A DNA stretch of 64,000 nt from NCBI RefSeq assembly GCF_024204645.1, contig NZ_CP100351.1:930001-994000 (forward strand), given 5' to 3'. The notes under the pieces are model-generated. The model saw only the letters and a list, made by a program, of their open reading frames with translations, had not been told where the DNA came from and ran no database searches. The position numbers and the translations under genes are program-made. Every line of letters begins with the position of its first letter. Positions within the stretch are counted from its first letter, which is position 1. Of this stretch, positions 49,123 through 59,078 are shown piece after piece. The DNA comes from Desulfomicrobium sp. ZS1. Its GTDB lineage: Bacteria > Desulfobacterota > Desulfovibrionia > Desulfovibrionales > Desulfomicrobiaceae.

Positions 49123-51219
49123 CAGATGTCGGCTTATGAAGTCGTCGATCTCATCGAGCAGGATTGGCTTTGAAAAATGGAACCCCTGTGCATACTCGCA
49201 GCCCATCTCCTGCAGCGTGAGGCACTGGGCCTCGGTCTCGATGCCCTCGGCCACCACGGACAGGCCCAGGCTGTGGGCCAGGTTGATGATGGTGCGCACG
49301 ATGACGCGGTTGGCGTGCTTGTCCAGCTGGGTCACAAAGCTGCGGTCGATTTTGAGCGTGTCGATGGGAAATCTCTGCAGGTAGCTCATGGACGAATACC
49401 CCGTGCCGAAATCATCCACCAGAATGGCCAGGCCAAGCTCTTTCATCATTCGAAGCTTCTGGATTGTCGCCTCGGGGTTGGTCATGACGTCGCTTTCGGT
49501 GATCTCGAGCTTGAGCTGTGAAGGGTTGATCCGGTTGTGGCGGATGCAGTTGAACAGGTTGTGCACCAGATTGGGATCGGAGAATTGGCGTGCGGACAGG
49601 TTGACGGACACGCTGAACGTATTTTCCGGGTATTTTTCGGCCCAGGAGTGAAGCACCTTGCACGACTGCTCCAGGACCCATTGCCCAATGGGCAGGATGA
49701 GCCCGGTCTGTTCGGCGATGGGGATGAATTCGCTGGGGGGGACCCAGCCTCTGTGCTTGGGGTTCCAGCGCAGCAGGGCTTCAAAACCGCTTAGGGTTGC
49801 GTCCTGAGTGATGGAGAAAATCGGTTGCAGGGCGAGGAAGAACTCGTTTTCGCTGATGGCGTTGCGCAGTCGTGTTTCCGTATCCAGTTTCTTGATGGCC
49901 TTGTCCTGCATCTCCGGCGCGTAAAACCGGAGCTGATCGAGCCCTTGTTCCTGGGCGTGCCGCAGGGCGATGTTGGCTCCCTGCAGAAAGTTTTCGGGTG
50001 AAGTGCATTCGTTGGGGCCGAAGAGCGCTCCGAAACATGCGCTGATGTGGATGGGGTGGCGCTCGATGTCCAGGGTGCGGTTCAGCGCGGACTTGATTCT
50101 CTTTATGGTGGCCGTGCCCGTTTTTTTGGAGGGCAATTCCTCCAGCAGCACCACGAATTCGTCGTCGCCGAGGCGCGCCACCGTGTCCACGGCTGATACG
50201 GTATCGAGCAGGATGTGTCCGACGGACTGAAGCAGCTGGTCGCCGATGAGATGCCCGAGGCTGTCGTTGACGTCCTTGAAACGATCGATGTCGATCTGCA
50301 CGACGGCAAAAAGGTAGTTGTCGCGCACCTGGCTGCGTTCCATGGCCTGCTGGATACGGTCCAGGCAGAGGGCGCGGTTGGGCAGGTTGGTCAGGGCGTC
50401 GTGAAAGGTCCGGTGCTGCAGATGTTTTTCAGCATCCTTGCGTCTGGTGGTGTCCTCGAATATGGCGGCCACCTGGCGAGGCTGGGGACTAAAAGCGACC
50501 ACGGAAAAATGCTTGTCCACAAATCCCGCGAAGTTGTCGAAGCGGATGGACTCGCGGGTCAGGGCGGTCTTGGCGAGGATGTCAATCCAGTACGGTTCGA
50601 CTTTCTCCGAGAGCTGACGCAGGCTGCGTCCGACAATGTTTTTCGCGGGCAGGTCGAAAAAGCTGGCAAAGGCCGGGTTGACGTCGAGAAAAAGAAGATC
50701 CCGGGGTTTGCCCTTGTCATCGGTCACGACCTCGTGCAGGGCGAAACCGTTCAGCATGGAGTCGAAAAGAAGCCTGTACTGCTGTTCGCTTTTTTGCAGC
50801 GCCTGCGCGGCGGCGTGTTTGTAGAGGGCGATCTCGATGGCTACGTGCAAATCCCGGGATTCGGCGGGTTTGATGATGTAGCCGAAGGTTTCCGTGATTT
50901 TGGCCCGGTTCAGGGTTTCTTCGTCGTCATGCCCGGTCAGGTAGATGATGGGAATCTGCGTGTTTTCGAGGATGGCCTTGGCCGCCTCGATGCCGTCGAT
51001 GCCTCCGTCGAGAAAAATATCCATGAGGATGAGCGACGGAGCTTGCCGGGATACGGCTGCTATGGCCTCTTCGCCGGAGGTGATGATGCCCTGGACCTGG
51101 TACCCGAGTTTTTGCAGGCGTTGTTGCATGTCGAAGGCAACAATGGCGTTGTCTTCGACCAGAAGGATGCTGGCCGCAGTGGGAGCGTTGGCGGCTGGCG
51201 CATGGTGGGTGGAGTTCAT
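49114..51219 (-). CDS. Response regulator with PAS, GGDEF and EAL domains
   Basis: The 701-residue protein has a receiver (about 15-135; ILLVEDN, acceptor Asp in LILMDIFLDGG, Lys in YIIKPAE), a PAS domain (about 145-265), GGDEF (about 270-430) and EAL (about 445-695). The GGDEF signature reads RLGDDEF, so cyclase activity is uncertain. The EAL domain keeps FEALLRW, VNLSARQF, LEITES and DDFGTGYSS, so it is probably an active cyclic di-GMP phosphodiesterase. No kinase is adjacent. The two PilZ proteins at 20 kb are possible readers of the same messenger. Confidence 0.88.
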   Translation of the reverse strand: MNSTHHAPAANAPTAASILLVEDNAIVAFDMQQRLQKLGYQVQGIITSGEEAIAAVSRQAPSLILMDIFLDGGIDGIEAAKAILENTQIPIIYLTGHDDEETLNRAKITETFGYIIKPAESRDLHVAIEIALYKHAAAQALQKSEQQYRLLFDSMLNGFALHEVVTDDKGKPRDLLFLDVNPAFASFFDLPAKNIVGRSLRQLSEKVEPYWIDILAKTALTRESIRFDNFAGFVDKHFSVVAFSPQPRQVAAIFEDTTRRKDAEKHLQHRTFHDALTNLPNRALCLDRIQQAMERSQVRDNYLFAVVQIDIDRFKDVNDSLGHLIGDQLLQSVGHILLDTVSAVDTVARLGDDEFVVLLEELPSKKTGTATIKRIKSALNRTLDIERHPIHISACFGALFGPNECTSPENFLQGANIALRHAQEQGLDQLRFYAPEMQDKAIKKLDTETRLRNAISENEFFLALQPIFSITQDATLSGFEALLRWNPKHRGWVPPSEFIPIAEQTGLILPIGQWVLEQSCKVLHSWAEKYPENTFSVSVNLSARQFSDPNLVHNLFNCIRHNRINPSQLKLEITESDVMTNPEATIQKLRMMKELGLAILVDDFGTGYSSMSYLQRFPIDTLKIDRSFVTQLDKHANRVIVRTIINLAHSLGLSVVAEGIETEAQCLTLQEMGCEYAQGFHFSKPILLDEIDDFISRHLKK

Positions 51220-51531
51220 CGGAGCATTTTGTATTGGGTAATGGTTGTGGTGCGTTTACGTTTTTTCGACTGTCAACGGCAAGGCTTTTTACATTTTCCA
51301 GAAATTCATAATGTTGACAAGGATAAAGCGGATATTCTTTGTCCGCGAAAAACGTCTTTTATGTCTGCTGTGTATGACATTATTTAGGCCGACCCGCTTA
51401 CAAATGCGAAAAATCAGGGGCAACGATCAGAATTTGTTGCAAATTTTTGTCAGTGATGTAGATTGATATCGTACGGACCCCTGTGTAAGAAGATCCTCCC
51501 AGCCATGATTTTTTGTTTCAAGGAGTCGCCT
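51220..51531. other. Divergent promoter region
   Basis: The 312 bases lie between the GGDEF/EAL gene (left) and the STAS gene (right) and must contain both promoters. The stretch is AT-rich. A TTGACA at 51314 lacks a correctly spaced -10. No gene or notable repeat is seen. Confidence 0.5.
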
Positions 51532-51834
51532 ATGTCTGCTATCGTCCGCGAAGGGAACAGTGTCACCATCACCCCGGGCCAGGACCTTGTGTCCTCCATG
51601 GTCCCGCAGTTCAAGCAGGAGCTGGCCTCGTTGTTGGCCGAATCGCCGACAGAGCTGCGCCTTGATCTGGCCGGGACGGGGATGATGGACTCCATCGGCA
51701 TCGGAATGATCATCGCCACGCATAATTCGATGAAGAAAAAAGGCGGGAAGCTGATCATTGCCAATGTTCCCGAAAATATAATTAAACTTTTCAAGTCGAT
51801 GCGTCTTGATCAGCATCTGAATTTGGACTCGTAA
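51532..51834 (+). CDS. STAS-domain anti-sigma factor antagonist-like protein
   Basis: The 100-residue single STAS domain has the phosphorylatable Ser54 in GTGMMDSIGIGMI and the strand KLIIANVPENI. Such proteins switch partners with an anti-sigma kinase according to phosphorylation. Here it lies 203 bases upstream of a cheA-cheW-cheB-cheR set. No anti-sigma kinase or PP2C phosphatase gene is near, so its partner may be within the chemosensory complex or elsewhere. AAGGAG precedes the ATG. Confidence 0.85.
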   Translation: MSAIVREGNSVTITPGQDLVSSMVPQFKQELASLLAESPTELRLDLAGTGMMDSIGIGMIIATHNSMKKKGGKLIIANVPENIIKLFKSMRLDQHLNLDS

Positions 51835-52037
51835 CGCAGACAGACGGCAACTGCTCGCCACCAAGGTCGATGAGCATTGTCGTAGGTTTTGACAACGGAG
51901 CAAAGGGGCGAATGATCAAATTGTCCCGATGGCGTTTTTAAGAGCAACAGTGCCGGCGAACGGCTCGGCACTTGGGACCGGTGCCTGTGGGTGCGCAAGA
52001 AGGCCTCATAAATTGAAATCGACATGGAGTTCGCACA

Positions 52038-55000
52038 ATGATGATGGATGACGAAACTCTCCAAATGTACGTGGAAGAAGCAGCTGAACACCTCGGGGAT
52101 ATCGAGAACGATTTGTTGGCCATTGAGCAGGCCGGCGCCGATATCGATGTGGAGTTGGTCAACAAGGTCTTTCGCGCGGCGCATTCCATCAAGGGTGGCG
52201 CGGGGTTTCTGGGGCTGACCAAAATCAAGGACCTCGGGCACAAGATCGAGAACATTCTGGACATGGTCCGCAACCGCGAGCTTGTGCCTGAGCCGGAAGT
52301 GGTCAACATCGTCCTCTTGGCCTTCGACAAGCTGCGCGACCTGATCTCCAACGTGGCCGAGAGCAACGACGCATACATCGACGATCATGTCGCGGCCCTG
52401 ACGGCGGCGGCTTCGGCCAATCTGGAGGGCGAGGAGAAGGCTTCCGTGGATCGCCTGGTCGAGGTCAAGGATCGCCGCGGGCGCGTCGTCTTCGAGGTCG
52501 CGGAGTTTGATCTGCTTCAGAACAAGAAGGGGGGGAAGAATCTCTACCTTCTCGAATTCGACCTGATCCATGACGTGCAGCGCAAGAACAAGACCATCTT
52601 CGATATCCTGAAGGGCATGGACTCCACCGGAGTGATTCTTGATCTGAAAGTCGATTTCGAGGCGGTCGGCACCCTGGAGGATGACGACTTTTCCAATCGC
52701 ATTCCCTTTTTCGTTCTTTTCGGTTCCATTATCGAGGACGACATCATGCCCGCGCTGTTGGATCTTGGCGGCGAGTTCATCACGACGCTCAGCATTGACC
52801 TGCCCTCCGACACCAAGGCTCCGGTAGCCGATTTTGCCCAGGAGCTTCTGGATCAGACCCCGCAAACCCCCGATGAAGACCGCACGGATTCCCTGATCTC
52901 CGAGCTCTTCAGCAGGGAGACGCTGACCTCGTCCTTAAGTTCGCCCGCTGCGGATTCTGTGCCTACGGCCCCGGCTCCTGCCGCCCCCGTCGCGCCGGCT
53001 CCGGCCCCGCAACCTGCGCCACAGTCCGTGGCCGATGACGATGCAATCCGCAAGGCAGATCCCAGAGCGCCCAAATCCGCCATCAGCCAGCCCGACTCCC
53101 TGCGCGTGCATGTCAGCCTGCTGGAGGACCTGATGAACCTGGCCGGGGAGCTGGTCTTAAGCCGCAATCAGCTCATGCAGGCCATTTCCTCGAATGCCAT
53201 CCACCAGATCGAGGTGGCCGGACAGCGCATCGATCTGGTCACGTCCGAGCTGCAGGAAACCATCATGCTGACCCGCATGCAGACCGTGGGTAATATTTTC
53301 AACAAATTCCCGCGCGTGGTCCGGGACCTGGCCCGCACCTTGGGCAAGGAGATCGACCTGCAGCTGGAAGGCAACGATGTCGAACTCGATAAGACCATCA
53401 TCGAAGGTCTGGGCGACCCGTTGACCCATCTGGTGCGCAACTCCGCGGATCACGGCATCGAGATGCCCGACGTGCGCGCCAGAGCCGGCAAGCCGGCGCT
53501 GGGCACCATCGTGCTCAAGGCCTACCACGAGGCGGGACAGGTCATCATTGAGATCGTCGATGACGGTGGGGGGCTCGACACCGAAAAGATCGTGGCCAAG
53601 GCCTTGAGCCGGGGCCTCATCACGCCGGATCAGGCCAAGTCCATGTCCGACAAGGAAAAGGCCAACCTGATTTTCCTGCCCGGCCTGTCCACGGCCGAAC
53701 AGGTGACGGATGTTTCCGGGCGCGGCGTGGGCATGGACGTGGTCAAGTCCAACCTGGACCAGCTTGGCGGTCAGGTCGATATCGAGACCGAGCGGGGCAA
53801 GGGTACGACCATCCGCATCAAGCTGCCGCTGACCCTGGCCATCATCCCCAGCCTCCTGGTCTCCGTGGGTCAGGAGCGTTACGCCATTCCGCAGGTCAAT
53901 GTTGACGAATTGCTGCGCATCCCCGTTGACCAGATCACGGAGCGGGTGGAACTGGTGGGCGACGCCGAGGTGCTGCTGCTGCGCGGGGAGCTCATCCCGC
54001 TTCTCTATCTTTCCAATGTGCTCGGCCTTGACGACGACTCCTGCGAGGCGTCGAAGATGGTCGGCGAGATTTTGCGCGGCGAGAAAAGACTTGATGAAGT
54101 CCAGGAGGCCGGATGCATTTCGGCCGACGTCAACCTCGTCGTGGTTTCGGCCGGGCAGTTCCGTTACGGGCTGGTGGTCGACCAGCTCCATGACTCGGTG
54201 GAGATCGTGGTCAAGCCGCTGGGACGCCATTTCAAGGAGTGTCAGGGGTATGCGGGCGCGACCATCATGGGTGACGGGCATGTCGCGCTGATCCTCGACG
54301 TGGCCGGCCTTGGCCGCCTGGGCGACCTGAGCCTGAGCGTGTCCCGCGAGAAGCAGCAGGTGACCAAGGAAGCCGAGGCCGTCACCGGCCCGGAAAAACT
54401 CTCCCTTTTTGTTTTCCGCAACACGCCGCAGGAATACTGCGCCGTGCCTCTTGATCTTGTGGCCCGGGTGGAGCTCATCGATGCCGCAGAGATTGAAGAG
54501 GTCGGCGGACGCCGGGTCATCAAATACCGGGGCGGAACCCTGCCCGTCTTCTCCCTGGATCAGGCGACCAACGTGGGCCTGCTCGACCTCACGGGCGAAC
54601 TCATCGTCATTGTCTTCCTCATGGCCGGCCATGAGATAGGCCTGCTGGCCAAGCCGCCGGTGGACGCCATCGAGGCGCGGGTGAACCTCGACAGCTTCAC
54701 CTTGAAGCAGCCCGGCATCAGCGGTTCGGCGGTCATCGGCGAGAACACGACCCTCATCGTCGATATTTACGAGCTTATCCAGACTGTCCAGCCCGACTGG
54801 TTCGCCGTGCGCGGCAGCATAGAGATTGCAAGTGACGCGGGCGAGGTCGGGGTGCCGCATCTGCTCCTGGTCGAGGATTCGGATTTCTTCCGCAACCAGG
54901 TCAGGAAGTTCCTCGAGGACGACGGGTATCTGGTCGATGTGGCCGAGGATGGACTGGTGGCCTGGAACATGCTCGACGCAGAGCCCGAAAAGTTTGACCT

Positions 55001-55229
55001 CGTGGTCACGGATATAGAGATGCCGAATATGGACGGATTCGAACTTGCCCGGCTGATCCGCCAGGACAAGCGCTTTTCCATGGTGCCCATCGTGGCCCTG
55101 ACGTCTTTGGCCGGTGATGAGGATGTGGCTAAAGGCAAGTCCGTGGGCATTGACGATTATCAGGTAAAGCTGGACAAGGAGCGCCTCCTGCAGTCCATCT
55201 ACGAGTGGTTGAAGCGTTACGCCTCTTGA
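52038..55229 (+). CDS. cheA: Hybrid chemotaxis histidine kinase CheA
   Basis: The 1063-residue protein has domains in this order: HPt (about 1-105; phospho-acceptor His49 in AAHSIKGGAGF), a P2-like docking domain (about 145-275), a Pro/Ala-rich linker, dimerisation helices and HATPase (about 355-600; HLVRNSADHGIE, DDGGGLD, GRGVGMDVV), CheW-like (about 600-760), a second CheW-like region (about 785-930) and a C-terminal receiver (Asp992 in VVTDIEMPNMDG). The attached receiver and second CheW module depart from classical CheA. It suggests an alternative chemosensory pathway. No cheY or receptor gene is in the window. Confidence 0.93.
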   Translation: MMMDDETLQMYVEEAAEHLGDIENDLLAIEQAGADIDVELVNKVFRAAHSIKGGAGFLGLTKIKDLGHKIENILDMVRNRELVPEPEVVNIVLLAFDKLRDLISNVAESNDAYIDDHVAALTAAASANLEGEEKASVDRLVEVKDRRGRVVFEVAEFDLLQNKKGGKNLYLLEFDLIHDVQRKNKTIFDILKGMDSTGVILDLKVDFEAVGTLEDDDFSNRIPFFVLFGSIIEDDIMPALLDLGGEFITTLSIDLPSDTKAPVADFAQELLDQTPQTPDEDRTDSLISELFSRETLTSSLSSPAADSVPTAPAPAAPVAPAPAPQPAPQSVADDDAIRKADPRAPKSAISQPDSLRVHVSLLEDLMNLAGELVLSRNQLMQAISSNAIHQIEVAGQRIDLVTSELQETIMLTRMQTVGNIFNKFPRVVRDLARTLGKEIDLQLEGNDVELDKTIIEGLGDPLTHLVRNSADHGIEMPDVRARAGKPALGTIVLKAYHEAGQVIIEIVDDGGGLDTEKIVAKALSRGLITPDQAKSMSDKEKANLIFLPGLSTAEQVTDVSGRGVGMDVVKSNLDQLGGQVDIETERGKGTTIRIKLPLTLAIIPSLLVSVGQERYAIPQVNVDELLRIPVDQITERVELVGDAEVLLLRGELIPLLYLSNVLGLDDDSCEASKMVGEILRGEKRLDEVQEAGCISADVNLVVVSAGQFRYGLVVDQLHDSVEIVVKPLGRHFKECQGYAGATIMGDGHVALILDVAGLGRLGDLSLSVSREKQQVTKEAEAVTGPEKLSLFVFRNTPQEYCAVPLDLVARVELIDAAEIEEVGGRRVIKYRGGTLPVFSLDQATNVGLLDLTGELIVIVFLMAGHEIGLLAKPPVDAIEARVNLDSFTLKQPGISGSAVIGENTTLIVDIYELIQTVQPDWFAVRGSIEIASDAGEVGVPHLLLVEDSDFFRNQVRKFLEDDGYLVDVAEDGLVAWNMLDAEPEKFDLVVTDIEMPNMDGFELARLIRQDKRFSMVPIVALTSLAGDEDVAKGKSVGIDDYQVKLDKERLLQSIYEWLKRYAS

Positions 55230-55332
55230 TGGTCGCGGACGTGGGCGCCCCGGAACCCGCGAACCAGCCGGAATCTTTCTCAAGCGTGTACGGTGTACCA
55301 GTGATGCCTAGAGCTTTTTCAAGGAGAAGTGC

Positions 55333-55782
55333 ATGAAACAGCAGGCCAAAGAAAAGACGGGTGCCTTGCAGCTGTCCTGCTTTTACGTAGGTTCGGCCCT
55401 GTGCGGGATTGACATCAATCTCATTCAGGAGATGAACAGACAGATGGAGATGACCAAAGTACCGCAGGCTCCGTCCTATGTACTTGGCATCATGAACCTG
55501 CGCGGCAGGATCGTGACCATTATCGATCTGGGTCGCAAGCTTGGCCTAGCGCCGTCGAAAACTACGGAGACCAGCCGCATCATCATCGTCAATTCCCGCG
55601 ATGAAAACATCGGCTTGCTGGTCGACCGCATTACCGACGTGGTCACATCCAAATGGGAAGACGTGGAGCCGACGCCTTCCAACATCAAGGGTTTGAAGGG
55701 CAAATATTTCCAGGGCGTGCTCAAGTCTTCCCGGGATCTTATCGCCGTGCTCGATGTCGGTGAAGTGCTTTCTGACGATTAG
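55333..55782 (+). CDS. cheW: Chemotaxis adaptor protein CheW
   Basis: The 149-residue adaptor couples receptors to CheA. The typical elements are present: CFYVGSALCGIDINLIQEM, PQAPSYVLGIMNLRGRIVTIIDLGRKLG, and VDRITDVVTSKWEDVEPTPSNI. AAGGAG lies before the ATG. It is encoded between cheA and cheB with short gaps (103 and 23 bases), so one operon. Confidence 0.94.
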   Translation: MKQQAKEKTGALQLSCFYVGSALCGIDINLIQEMNRQMEMTKVPQAPSYVLGIMNLRGRIVTIIDLGRKLGLAPSKTTETSRIIIVNSRDENIGLLVDRITDVVTSKWEDVEPTPSNIKGLKGKYFQGVLKSSRDLIAVLDVGEVLSDD

Positions 55783-55805
55783 GTCTTTTATTTCAAGGAG
55801 TCTGG

Positions 55806-56879
55806 ATGAATCTGCGCGTTTTGGTTGTGGACGATACCATCATGTATCGCAAGGTGGTGGGCGACATTCTCGCCGAGATGTCCGGGGTTGAAGTGGTCGG
55901 CACCGCCAATAACGGCAAAATCGCCTTGACCCGTATTGCGTCCCTGAAGCCGGATCTGATCACGCTGGATGTGGAAATGCCGATTATGAACGGCCTGGAA
56001 ACCCTGCAGGAGATCCAGAAAAGCTACCCTGATGTGGGCGTGATCATGCTCTCCACTCTGACCAAGCGCGGCAGTGATATCACCATGCGGGCCCTGGAAC
56101 TCGGGGCCTTCGATTTTATCGCCAAGCCTGACGCCGATGTCATGCAGGAAAATGTGCAGTTGCTCCGCAACGCCATCGGGCCGAGGGTGAAAGCCTTTGC
56201 CAAGCGGCTTGAGCTTCGGTCCCTGCTCAAGCAAAGACATCGCTCCGTGACTGCGGCCGCGCCGGTTCCGCCCGCGCCGTCAGTGCTGGCTTCGCCCCGG
56301 CGGACAGGCAAGTCGAAGGCTGTGGCCATCGGTATTTCCACCGGAGGACCCAATGCCCTGACCAAGATGCTGCCGCAACTCCCGAAACTTGGGGTGCCCA
56401 TCTTCGTGGTCCAGCACATGCCGCCTGTTTTCACCAAATCTCTGGCCGAGAGCCTGGACTCCAAGTGTCAGTACGAGGTCCGGGAAGCCGAGCACAACGA
56501 GATCGTGCGTCCCGACGTGATCTACATCGCTCCCGGTGGCAGGCACATGCGCGTGGCATCGGGCCCGGGCGGGACCAAGATCATCCAGGTCACCGACGAT
56601 CCGCCCGAGAACAACTGCAAACCGGCGGTGGACTACATGTTCCGCTCCGTGGCCCGCGAGTATGGCGCCTTGTCCACCGGCGTCATCATGACCGGCATGG
56701 GTGGCGACGGGACTCTGGGACTGAAGGTGCTGAAAAGCTTCGGGGCCGTGACCATCGGTCAGGACGAGGAGTCCTGCGTGGTTTACGGCATGCCCAAGAT
56801 CGCAGCCGAGGCCGGTGTCGTGGATGTGGTTTCACCTTTGCAGATGATCGCCTCGGAGATCATCCGCACGGTGAGATAG
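55806..56879 (+). CDS. cheB: Chemotaxis protein-glutamate methylesterase CheB
   Basis: The 357-residue protein has an N-terminal receiver (Asp55 in LITLDVEMPIMNG; switch and Lys in FIAKPD) and a C-terminal methylesterase. The catalytic triad segments are visible: GISTGGPNA (Ser), VQHMPPVFT (His) and GMGGDGTLG (Asp). It removes methyl groups from receptors when phosphorylated by CheA. AAGGAG precedes the ATG; cheR follows after 28 bases. Confidence 0.95.
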   Translation: MNLRVLVVDDTIMYRKVVGDILAEMSGVEVVGTANNGKIALTRIASLKPDLITLDVEMPIMNGLETLQEIQKSYPDVGVIMLSTLTKRGSDITMRALELGAFDFIAKPDADVMQENVQLLRNAIGPRVKAFAKRLELRSLLKQRHRSVTAAAPVPPAPSVLASPRRTGKSKAVAIGISTGGPNALTKMLPQLPKLGVPIFVVQHMPPVFTKSLAESLDSKCQYEVREAEHNEIVRPDVIYIAPGGRHMRVASGPGGTKIIQVTDDPPENNCKPAVDYMFRSVAREYGALSTGVIMTGMGGDGTLGLKVLKSFGAVTIGQDEESCVVYGMPKIAAEAGVVDVVSPLQMIASEIIRTVR

Positions 56880-56907
56880 CTGTGCCAATACCAACAGTGG
56901 CGGCAAA

Positions 56908-58188
56908 ATGACGACCATCACCGCTGACGAGTTCAGCGTCCTGTCCAAGTACATCTACTCCATTTGCGGAGTGGCCCTGGATTCGACCAAGACCTATCTG
57001 GTCGAGACCAGGCTCAAATTCATGATGCAAAAATACGGTTGTGTCTCGTATCTGGATCTGCACACCAAGGCCAAGGCCGATCGCAGCGGAAACATGGAAA
57101 AAGAGATCGTCGACGCCATCACCACCAACGAAACTCTTTTTTTTCGTGACGCGTCTCCCTTTGAAGTCTTCAAGCACAAGATTTTGCCGGACCTGATCGA
57201 CGCCCGCTCCAAATCGGTCTCAGGCCGCAACATCCCCTTGCGCATCTGGAGCGCAGCCTGCTCCACCGGACAGGAAGTCTACAGCATCGCCATTGCCCTG
57301 CGTGAAGCGCTGGGCAACTTGAACAATTTTCAGATTTCCATCCTCGGCACCGACATCTCCGATGAGGCCGTGACCAAGGCAAGTTACGGGAAATACAATA
57401 AATTTGAAATAGAACGCGGCCTGCCGCTGCAGACTTTGAACAAATACTTCACTCTCCAGGGCGACGGGTGGAAGATCAGGGACGAGATCCGGGCCATGAC
57501 CGTCTTCAAGAAGTTCAATCTGATGAAGCCTTTTGCCGGGCTAGGCAAGTTCGACATAGTTTTTTGCCGCAACGTGGCGATTTATTTCACTCCGGCAGAC
57601 AAGAAGATGGTTTTCGAGAAGATTGCCTCCGTGCTTGAACCCGACGGGTCCCTGATCATCGGATCCACCGAGTCCCTGACCGGCGTGACGGGCATGTTCG
57701 AGCCCAAACGCTACATGCGTTCCATTTTTTATCAGCCTGTCCCCGGCTCCTCCCCGCAGACTCCCACGGGTTTCACCTACGCGCAGACACCGGCGCCGGC
57801 GTTTGCAGCGGCGGCTGCCTCCGTCGCGCGGCCGCCCCTTCCGGCGCCACGTCCGGCGCCTGTAGCCGCGCCGGTATCAGCACCGACATTTGGCCAGGCA
57901 TCTGGCCAGGCATCTGGGACACGGCCGGTTCCACGGGCTGTTCCCGCTCCTGTCGTCTCACCCGCGCCGCAGCCGGTTCCGGTCGCGTCCGCGCCGTTGG
58001 AACGGCCGATAGCGCCTGCGCCAGTAGCTGTCGTTGCCCAGCAGGCTCCCCCCCTCGAAGAGGCTCCGCGCCCTGCGGCACTCCGTCCCGCTCCGGTCCG
58101 ATCCCAGCCCGCGCAGGTGTATCGCGCAGGAGACAAATCCGAACTCAAGCGCCTGCTCATGCAAAAAAAACAGAAGGGCCAATCCTGA
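56908..58188 (+). CDS. cheR: Chemotaxis methyltransferase CheR with long Pro/Ala tail
   Basis: Residues 1 to about 275 are a normal CheR: N-terminal helical domain (LSKYIYSICGVALDSTK), the SAM site IWSAACSTGQEVYSIAIAL, and FCRNVAIYF..DGSLIIGSTESL. It methylates receptor Glu residues with SAM. The remaining 150 residues are a low-complexity Pro/Ala/Val tail that ends in a basic helix (SELKRLLMQKKQKGQS). Most CheR proteins stop near 280 residues or carry TPRs. The tail may be a tether. The BirA gene follows 24 bases later. Confidence 0.93.
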   Translation: MTTITADEFSVLSKYIYSICGVALDSTKTYLVETRLKFMMQKYGCVSYLDLHTKAKADRSGNMEKEIVDAITTNETLFFRDASPFEVFKHKILPDLIDARSKSVSGRNIPLRIWSAACSTGQEVYSIAIALREALGNLNNFQISILGTDISDEAVTKASYGKYNKFEIERGLPLQTLNKYFTLQGDGWKIRDEIRAMTVFKKFNLMKPFAGLGKFDIVFCRNVAIYFTPADKKMVFEKIASVLEPDGSLIIGSTESLTGVTGMFEPKRYMRSIFYQPVPGSSPQTPTGFTYAQTPAPAFAAAAASVARPPLPAPRPAPVAAPVSAPTFGQASGQASGTRPVPRAVPAPVVSPAPQPVPVASAPLERPIAPAPVAVVAQQAPPLEEAPRPAALRPAPVRSQPAQVYRAGDKSELKRLLMQKKQKGQS

Positions 58189-58212
58189 CCCGATTCGTAT
58201 CGGTAAAAGCCC

Positions 58213-59043
58213 ATGCCTATTCTCTGGACTCCTGATATCGTCGGCGTCACGGACGCCTTTCACGCCGAGCATGATGACGTGTCCGCGATTCTTGGTGCGG
58301 GAGGGTTTGACCCGCTCCGTCCGGAGGAACGTGTCTATCTCTGCGGGCCATGCTCTTCGGTGCTTGACGTCGCCGGACACCTGGCCGGGCAGGGGGGGCT
58401 TGATCCGTGGGATTCGGTCCTGGCCACACGGCAGTGGGCCGGCAGGGGGCAAATGCGGCGGACCTGGATTTCACGGCCCGGCAACCTTTTCGCGGCCTGG
58501 CGTCTGCCCGTTCCCTCTCTTCCCTGGCAAAACATGATCTCCGTCCTGGTCGGCTGGACCATTTGTCTGGGGCTGGGCGAGCTCGGCCTGCCCGTGCAGC
58601 TCAAATGGCCCAATGATATCCTGCTGCACGGTCGCAAGATCGGCGGAATCCTGATCGAGGAGAGAGGGGATGTGCTCCTGGCCGGGATCGGGATCAACAT
58701 CGTCTCATGCCCCGAGGACGCGGACCTGCGCCGCGATCACGCCTGCGTCGCGGCCAGTCTCGGCGGGCATTTGCGCGGGATGACCATTTTTGACCTGTGG
58801 TTACGGCTTGTGAATTTGGGGCGGCTCCGTTATAGTACTGAACTTTCTGATTCGACCCCTCTGGAGTTTTCCCAGTTAATTGAACCTGTTCTAGCCAATC
58901 TCGGGACCCTGGTGCGCGTTTCGGACAATCGATCATCGGTTTGCGGAACGTATGCGGGGATAAGTCCGGATGGAGGCATCGTCCTTCTCTCCGGCGGCGA
59001 AAGGCGGATCGTGCATTCCGGTTCGCTGCGCCCCGAGGGCTGA
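58213..59043 (+). CDS. birA: Biotin-protein ligase
   Basis: The 276-residue ligase attaches biotin to the Lys of the pyruvate carboxylase encoded next. It lacks the N-terminal DNA-binding domain of the Escherichia coli protein, so it should not be a repressor. Motifs: the GRG loop as WAGRGQMRRTW, LKWPNDILLHGRKIGGILIE and the LLAGIGINI strand; the C-terminal domain is short (LGTLVRVSDN..GTYAGISPDGGIVL). The GRGxxGR loop deviates in its second half (QMRR). The gene ends 35 bases before pyc. The N-terminal 60 residues are not conserved with the family. Confidence 0.87.
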   Translation: MPILWTPDIVGVTDAFHAEHDDVSAILGAGGFDPLRPEERVYLCGPCSSVLDVAGHLAGQGGLDPWDSVLATRQWAGRGQMRRTWISRPGNLFAAWRLPVPSLPWQNMISVLVGWTICLGLGELGLPVQLKWPNDILLHGRKIGGILIEERGDVLLAGIGINIVSCPEDADLRRDHACVAASLGGHLRGMTIFDLWLRLVNLGRLRYSTELSDSTPLEFSQLIEPVLANLGTLVRVSDNRSSVCGTYAGISPDGGIVLLSGGERRIVHSGSLRPEG

Positions 59044-59078
59044 TTGGAAGGTCAAATATAACGCATACGGAGAAATAT

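Noticed and set aside
53157-55283. 708-codon minus-strand frame
   Set aside because: Shadow of cheA in GC-rich DNA; no start signal and no domain.
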